Source: Saccoglossus kowalevskii (taxonomy: Eukaryota > Hemichordata > Enteropneusta > Harrimaniidae). Taken from it: a stretch of 27,204 bases of DNA. A program made the position numbers and the translations under genes. The stretch lies in NCBI RefSeq assembly GCF_000003605.2, contig NW_003155751.1:40986-68189 (forward strand), written 5' to 3'. Shown piece after piece: positions 20,470 through 27,204 of this stretch (its first letter is position 1; the number at the start of each line of letters is the position of its first letter). The notes below the pieces were generated by a model. The model worked only from the letters and a program-made list of their open reading frames with translations. It was not told where the DNA came from and made no database searches.

Positions 20470-21395
20470 TACTTTTTACATCACACGCTATTAACCGTGC
20501 TCAGTCGAGTTAACTCCACTCAGCGTTTGCTTCTGGGTCGTTGCGCAACATTTTCACACAATGGCGTACTTTCTTCCTTTTCTGCCATTTTTTTTCGGCG
20601 TCCAGCCAGTTACGACCTCTACACGGACTATTATTCGCTACACGCAATTCCTCGCTCGCTCGTTTTCAAGCAACTACTTCAATGGCGTTCGTTTACTACA
20701 TCTCTTCGTCACAGATACTCTACCTTCATTGGATTCATTTGAACAGCGTCTTATTTTCCGGGGAATACAGCGGATAACCGCGCATCAGCCTCGCCGCAAT
20801 TTACAAATCACCCTGGATATATCCTCCTGCGCATCCGTCGTATGTTGAACTTCACACGCCCGCTACACATTAAGCTGTGGTCTGCATTCATTATTGCATT
20901 TGTCTCGTTCCAGTACAAGTCCAATCTGGTGCCTCCTTTCGGATACAGCTTATAACACACGCATTCAACTCTCAGCGTCGGTTATGAAGCAACAGGTTTG
21001 ATCATTCGTATCACATAGTCCAAAAGCATACAATTTGGAGAACGCGTGCTGCACATCCCAACTCTGGCTGACCCTGGCTCCGCTCTCTGCCCAGTATCAG
21101 CCTATAAGCGTATGGTATGCATGTTGCCAGCACAGTCGCGCATCTTTGTCTTGCACCGTCATCTACTGCCAGACTGCATGCTTTGACCTACCAGTCTTTC
21201 GTTTAACATCTGCGATCGTTGCTCAGCCCCCACAGGCCTGGATACAAACAGTTACTCCGGTCACAGCTTTCGCCGCAGGGGCGCTTCTTTCACATTTCAA
21301 TCAGAAGCGGACCCGAAGCAATTAAAGCGCAGGTCAACTTGCGTTCACAAGCTTACCTGCTCTACGTGGAATCTTCGTTCGGTCGTCGATCAAGT
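20470..21395 (+). pseudogene. Tyrosine recombinase of DIRS/Ngaro- or Crypton-like element, decayed
   Basis: A dead copy of a transposon tyrosine recombinase, the enzyme that inserts DIRS-order and Crypton elements through a 3'-phosphotyrosine link. About 300 codons can be followed by switching frames. The N-terminal core-binding part lies at about 20503-20820 (motifs FTQWRTFFLFCHFF, YTQFLARSFSS, NGVRLLHLF, then FRGIQR). The next block at 20824-20952 reads LLRIRRMLNF ... LWSAF ... KSNLVPP; the expected Arg of F-x-R-x-SNL is Tyr (codon 20914-20916). It stops at TAA 20953. SKSIQFGERVLHIP follows at 21019-21060, after TAG 21016 where the family has Trp. After TGA 21184 and frame changes comes GHSFRRRGASF at 21259-21291, which holds the catalytic His-x-x-Arg (His 21262, Arg 21271). 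The last block, 21309-21389, holds AYLLYV, whose second Tyr (21363-21365) is the likely nucleophile; the preceding GDW-type Trp is Leu (21339-21341). At least three stops and several frameshifts show it is non-functional. No partner reverse transcriptase, RNase H or split repeats are visible, so the element type cannot be fixed. Confidence 0.85.
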
Positions 21396-23244
21396 CCGGT
21401 CAAGTTTATCTTTGACTATTCGATTTTGCCGGTTTTTAAGTTTGACCTTTTAGTGCTGTATTTTGCTGTATGCCAGAAATGTAATTTTAGATTCAACAGA
21501 ATAAAACTAACTTTTAATTTTTTCGCCACCAATTCACTTGCACAAGGTTTTGTTCTTTGCCATAAGATTGAATATTTTGTTTTCTATTGTAATTTTAATC
21601 AGCAAGTAAATTTGCTTCAACTTCAACTCACCGCCCAGTCTACAACATCAAACGATCGAACGTTCATGACCAGTCAGATTACATATTAAAGAAATATTTA
21701 AACGTATTACATGACATTGTAACATGAAACATGCTATGAGATAAATAAACATTTATAAATTTGTATCGATATATATGTTAAATGATCCATGCATACCCAC
21801 AGCAGAACTTTGATGTTCTTCTATAATAACTGATCTGCATTGTTTATCTAGGCTAGTTAATTGAGGGACGAGTTTATTTACGGAATGATTAAATTTGCGT
21901 TCGGACTTTAACCTAGCTTGCTTTGATGTAAATCAACTCGGTGTTCTATATACAGAATGTATATACCGAGTCACGTGGTTTAGTTTGAATCAAGATGATA
22001 TCAACATCAAGTAATCATTCCTTATTTCCTCTATTTACGTCTATTTCACGCCCACGCATGGCAAATGAAATGCTTTTAAGAAGAGGAAGGTGGTTTATGT
22101 AATAATACGAGGTCAGCCTTGGGTGACAAGTTGAAAAGTGATGCTACTCTGTACTGTAACACTAATTTACATGCTCATAAGCCGACTTATATTACATGCA
22201 CTGTCGTCTCAGATTAAGGAAATTGAAAATGTGAAATGTAAAAGGTAACAATGGCCGTCGGTATATTCAGCTGACTTGTAATTAATGAATTAGGATTATA
22301 TGTTTAAATGTAAAGTTGTATTTTGTGCGGTGATTATACTGTATACTCCATGCTGTAATGAAACACATGCATCACCAATTACATAACATGTTAACACTCA
22401 ACACTCATCACGCCGTGTTCGTTAGGGTATCAAGCGACTCATACGGCGTGTGTTATACACTTTGTTTATTTCACTGAATTCGGATGCGCACAGCCTGACT
22501 AAAGTACTCTAGTGAATGTAGCAGCGCGTCTTGTCCGTTTTAGAAGTGTGCGTTATATTTGTAGAACGTACACTAGAAATCACGATTAAATAACGAAACT
22601 TTGCATATAAAATATAAAAAAACACATTTGAATTTGGATAACTTCCTTTATATGAAGTGTAGTTGTGACATACAGATGAAGGAAATTGAGAAGTAAAGTG
22701 GATCTATTACATTTGAGACGATAAAAGTAAGAAAGACCAGTGATTTGCGGCAATATGATACATAGGATAGAATATGAGATGACAGTTTCATGGTTGCTCC
22801 TATTGTTAATGCATCTATGTTCCGATGCCATGTCTTCACATCCATAAGTTTAAATATGTATTTAAAATAAAAACCAATCTGTCGCAGTAGATTACATTCC
22901 CAGAGTTCAATTTTGGAGATAATATTTAGTGTTACTGTTATATGGATTATCAAAAATCAAATAAACCATTGAAGCATATTCGTTTAGAATATCACCCTAT
23001 AACATAACAACTTGTCCAATGAATTATAATACAAAATACATCACACCAAACATAGTTAATCACAAAAACGTACGCATACACATACAGGGGTAATAGGTTT
23101 AGAGATGAAGCTCACATATACATGTAACACGTGACAGTCGACAAAAATGTTTAATCTGTTTGATTTTGTTTTCACTGAGCATCAGTAATAAATAACCTAG
23201 TTTGAAAGTAAAGTTAAATCTGTCATCATTTAGGCTCATGCGAG
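21396..23244. other. Intergenic stretch after the recombinase relic
   Basis: The first 290 bases are T-rich, could be the 3' part of the recombinase element and remain open to 21689, but no motif is seen there. Minus frames 22586-22831 and 22648-22953 overlap and are unrecognised. No gene. Confidence 0.4.
21936..21971. other. Imperfect hairpin
   Basis: Outer arms ACTCGG (21936-21941) and CCGAGT (21966-21971), and inner arms TATATACA (21947-21954) and TGTATATA (21958-21965) around a GAA loop. Only a 5-base bulge on the left breaks the stem. It could be a cruciform, an RNA stem or a worn transposon end. A CACGTG follows at once. Confidence 0.5.
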
Positions 23245-23498
23245 GTCCTGGACGGAACTTGACTCAGTGATTTGGAACTAATTACGATATAATCGTCGCC
23301 ATCCGGACCGCTATTTCTGACAGTTGGTATTTGCAGTTATTAATATAGTGAACGATTAATCAAAAGATATGACGTGTCCAGTACTTAGTGTGATTGGCTA
23401 TGTGCATATTGAATGTGTGAAGGTTACACCTTGTGTCTTTAAACTTCTTTGTAATTGGTTAAGTTTTGATACGTAATAAACAGTCTACGTCCTTGGTC

Positions 23499-23540
<42 letters not shown>

Positions 23541-23720
23541 CCACGAGGCGAGAGAGTCTTGGTCAGTGCTGGGCAGAGTCTCCGACGAGGCAGTTTGCCT
23601 TGAGGCGTTCTCGGGGTGGCTAAAGACTAGCTATTGAAACGTATTTCGTTGTATGTGTGTGTGCATGATACGTGTTGGAGAATCCCGGGCAAGACGAATT
23701 TTTCCCCTGACAGTAATTTC
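23245..23720 (+). promoter_or_regulatory. Promoter-like island around an (AG) tract
   Basis: Elements in order: TGACTCA (AP-1-like) near 23262; inverted CCAAT boxes in GATTGGCT near 23393 and AATTGG near 23454; TAATAAA near 23475; an (AG)17 tract; then a GC-richer segment to about 23640 that looks like a 5' leader. TTGGTCAG occurs on both sides of the AG tract (23493-23500 and 23559-23566). No ATG-led coding frame or good splice donor follows. It could also be an LTR: TGGAGAAT then CCGGGC near 23673 is loosely like a tRNA-Ala primer site, but not exact. Confidence 0.25.
23505..23538. repeat. (AG)17 microsatellite
   Basis: Thirty-four uninterrupted bases of AG. In animals such tracts can bind GAGA-type factors, but here it may be a plain microsatellite. 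Confidence 0.97.
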
Positions 23721-26700
23721 AAACAATCAGTTTATTTTGCAGAAACACCATCATTGAATAACACGTATTTACACGTTAATTGTCTTTGTTTTTGTTTTTA
23801 ATGTTCAGGGGTCAGTTTCTTTAATGTAAGATAATACTTTCTTATTTGTTGTTAGATAATATTTCGTTAAGTAACGTTGTTTAACACAATCTTTCTTTAA
23901 CACATTAAATTTGCAATCGAGTCTAATCTGCAATTTACCAATAAACACATTTTTAATAAAACGTCTCGCCCACGTCCCCAAAATATTGCCTCACCCTCTA
24001 ATCAATAATCCACGTCTTAGTAGCTAATAATTTACAAATCAATATGTACATTTGCAAGCTTATTTATTCGAGTAGTGCTTAAAAATCATACTGGGAAATT
24101 GGATATTGCATGTAATTCATTGGATTGGTTTCGTCTGCTAATCAAATTGTCTGCTAACCGAATTCCGTGGTTTTGTCGGCAATCGTAAAGGCCAGTGGCA
24201 CTTCAAATCTAATCATAATATACAAGATAGATTTAAATTAACTCTGAAGTAATAAGGTATGATCGTAATGATGTAATTATTACTTCCTTCTGAAGTATTA
24301 TTTGACATTTGACTTTATAAGTGTGCTAGAAACTGACCATATCCAATACCATAGTTATATATATACGTGTCTGCTGTTAATATTTCTATATTTATACACA
24401 CAGATATATAGTTATTCTATATATTCTAGAATTTGATTCATCGCTATAATCTTATGCAAGATTATCGTACGCGCAATATGTATTTGTAATTGTTAGATCA
24501 AGCACAATACGTATGAACACCCACTAATAATCAATATGGAAAATGCATATGCTACTCGCACAATGTATCTATTTTATGTAGTAAATTTCATAAAGTTATA
24601 ATTAATTGTTATCATGGTTTATATAATTGATGATTGTGTGTTTATATTGTGTTGTACTTGTATTGTGTACGTGTCAAGAAATGAACATGGATGTCCTTTG
24701 TTGGATCTAATAACAGACTGATGATTCATTACTTGTATCACATTTCACAACATCTACACAATGTGAGTTGATGCACAGAAATGACATGTTAGAATCAAAC
24801 AATCAATATGCAAATTAACTAAAACCCTAAGTAATCAAGTGTTTCTAGTAAATTCTTCTGCGCAAACTCACCAGCTCATTAGTACTAGGCAACAAAATAT
24901 TTCTCCCACACTGAAATAAATATTATACATTATTTTGCTACTTCTATATAACTCATATCGACTGCAGCCATTGAAAGGCCACGTAACAAATGATTCGTAC
25001 GACAGTAATAAAACAAAATAATAAGTAATCCTGCGCATGCGTCAATCCTCAATGCAATAATGGCTCTTGCCAAGTAATATCCAATATGTTAGGCATATTG
25101 ATTGATTCACGTATGCGACTAATATTAAAAGACACGGGTCACATGTGAACTATAATGGCACATCAAATTGACTTGAATAATCTGTTTTTGAGATCATACA
25201 TTCATGAGGTGGAGTGAATATGCAATATGATGCATGACGAGTTTATGTTCCCATATATTTGTTATGACTTTTAATAATAATTGTATAATATGTTGTACAC
25301 ATTTGCATGTCAATGGAGTGTAGTGTTAATGTATTCAACTCACTATCACTGCCGCCATTATCAACGAAATAAAATGCAATGACGTATTTTTGGAGTACTA
25401 GTTAATTATTGTACTTCTTGTGACAACCTGCTATACAATGAATACAGCTTTGGAGTATACTTGTCATTCTTGTATGTGTTACACACATCATTACTTTCTG
25501 TATATTGTTTTGTAAATAATTGCTAGAACATGTTAGGTTATCAGTTGCGATACGTCTTTACTAGGCGATGTAATGGTAACACGTTCAATAATATTGTTAC
25601 TAAGATACATTTTTCTCACACTACATCAATACAATAATGACTCAATAATTTTATTACACTGTTTTTATTTTTTGAATCGGTATGGATTAGTATAAGCTCT
25701 ATGTAAGTAAAAATACAAGCCATGCTATTGGCATGGTATTGGTCAGCGTACTAACAAAATGTTGCTTGTAATAGTATTTATTCATAGTATTCATTCTTAA
25801 CCATTCTTTAGTTTGAATAAAAGCAGCTTCAATTATTAGTCCGCTTCAGGTGGCAGGAATCAAGACAATCTAATTATCCATCAGAGTTATATAAATCTAA
25901 TGAAGACGATAATTCCCAAGAGATGTAGCCAATCAAGACTAATAAACGTGTTCGAACTATCAATCCTAACTAGACAAACAGTGACTAGAATGATTCAATC
26001 TAGATGATAAATGATACGCAATGGATATAACATTTTTAAAGTTTGTTGTATCATCTTTTCGTGATTTAATAACTGACGCCAGTATCAAGACAGACATGTA
26101 GTCAACTCAGTCATCCTGTCTAAGCTTAGGGTCAGACTCAGCCAAATAAGACAACAGAACCAATTAAATGATCCTAGATCAGCAATACAAAGATTATAAC
26201 TCGATCACGGATTAATATTTATATACAATAATTCCAATGATTCAAAGTGTCATATTTAATCACAATATAAATAGTTCATTTACATTGGTTTGTCATTACC
26301 ATGTCAACTCATGATATATAAATATGACGTCATACTGCAACCACGTTAACGAAGAAGACATCATTGAGTTATAGATCAGATACCACAGAATGAAACTTAG
26401 TTGGTATTGAGCAAGTTGCCATGTCCTAATTCCTGTATAGAAATTACTCGCTAGACAATTAAATTATCTGGTTTGTTAATCGTTATGACTGAATTACAAT
26501 ATTAAACAAAACACTCATTTTCGGCGTCTTTTTTTCAGCTGATTCACATTCTCATCACATCAATATTGTTACGAATAAAATACAAATAATAATAATTAAC
26601 ATGCAGTTACATGATTCCATGATTCAAGCGATAATTCTCTAAATTATAGATTACTGTGTATGCATTCTTCAATGCATATGCTCATTCATGCACGGCGTAT

Positions 26701-26976
26701 ATATGAATATCATGTCGCATACATACATGCATCTATCTACAATATTTAGAGGTTATTCACACTGCTGGTCTTGATTTCAAAATCATTTTCTTTTACTGTT
26801 TTATGGTATTGGAATGTTCAATGAACACGTGGCCTTTATCAATCAAATGCTTACTGCGTTTGTCTAGTCAGATACCTGCCCAAGTGTGTTTATTTATTTT
26901 ATTTTTTGTTGCATTTCCCGTGTGAATACTGGTTACACAAAACTAGGAAAAGACATATACACAGTACGCCACAGTA
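23721..26976. other. Long AT-rich stretch, no gene recognised
   Basis: No open frame longer than about 60 codons on either strand and no recognisable motif over more than 3 kb. Small items: TGACGTCA at 26325-26332 beside a TATATAAATA string, a TGCGCATGCG string at about 25032, and a short hairpin near 25721 (CCATGC, 5-nt loop, GCATGG). Likely intergenic or deep intronic. Confidence 0.5.
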
Positions 26977-26996
26977 TTCAAGACACACTTGCACAC

Positions 26997-27204
26997 ACAT
27001 CTACATAATATACTACGTACACTACACTGTATAAGACATATACATAATATACTACGTACACTACACTGTATAAGACATATATATAATATACTACGTACAC
27101 TACACTGTACAAGACATATACATAAGATACTACGTACACTACACTGTACAATACATATACATAATATACTACGTACACTACACTGTACAATACATATACA
27201 TAAG
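26997..27204. repeat. 39-bp tandem array, at least 5.3 copies, cut by window edge
   Basis: TACTACGTAC anchors at 27011, 27050, 27089, 27128 and 27167, an exact 39-base period. Units differ at only one to three bases, so the array is young. A worn copy may begin near 26950. Because 39 is 13 codons the minus strand stays open (26978-27190) and gives a 13-residue Tyr/Val-rich repeat; no gene is implied. The array continues beyond the window. Confidence 0.95.

Noticed and set aside
23673-23690. tRNA-Ala primer-binding site
   Set aside because: Only the first eight bases and a later CGGGC fit, with a mismatch between; real primer sites match almost perfectly, and no LTR end CA precedes it.
26978-27190. 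70-codon Tyr/Val-rich repetitive protein on the minus strand
   Set aside because: The frame is open only because the 39-bp tandem unit lacks a stop in that frame and is a multiple of three.

Overview
The window looks like non-coding DNA from a eukaryotic, most likely animal, genome. It is visibly AT-rich, has no long open reading frames, no operon-like spacing and no bacterial-type genes. It does have several tandem-repeat families, microsatellites and decayed retroelement fragments. The mix of a DIRS/Ngaro-like tyrosine recombinase, non-LTR reverse transcriptase pieces, a tRNA-like SINE head and many minisatellites fits a marine invertebrate such as a mollusc or other lophotrochozoan. That placement is an inference; no single gene proves it. 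Most open frames longer than 60 codons read as chance frames or as translations of tandem repeats.

Layout, left to right. 1061-1477: an LTR-like block holding two perfect heat-shock elements upstream of a minus-strand TATA box. 2218-2285: a pentanucleotide repeat that changes sequence step by step. 3550-3830: a frame-broken C-terminal piece of a LINE reverse transcriptase. 5615-5805: a short open frame with a plausible splice acceptor, stop and AATAAA, a possible last exon. 5890-6881: a 34-copy, 29-bp minisatellite. 9476-9626: a possible first coding exon ending in a perfect splice donor. 11190-11546: a 27-bp degenerate array. 12130-12300: an (AAAT)n microsatellite with an AAAG island. 12845-12975: a tRNA-like SINE head. 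14086-14418: a probable reverse transcriptase remnant on the minus strand. 18196-18705: an old 36-37 bp array. 19125-19727: a cluster of CACGTG palindromes. 20470-21395: the best-supported coding relic, a tyrosine recombinase pseudogene with its HxxR box and candidate catalytic Tyr still visible. 23245-23720: a promoter-like island around an (AG)17 tract. 26997-27204: a 39-bp array running off the right edge.

No intact protein-coding gene can be called with confidence, and no multi-gene system is present. The window reads as intergenic or intronic DNA shaped by transposon decay and tandem-repeat expansion. The items most worth a second look are the recombinase relic, the heat-shock-element pair, the ATATCACGTG family and the two possible exons.
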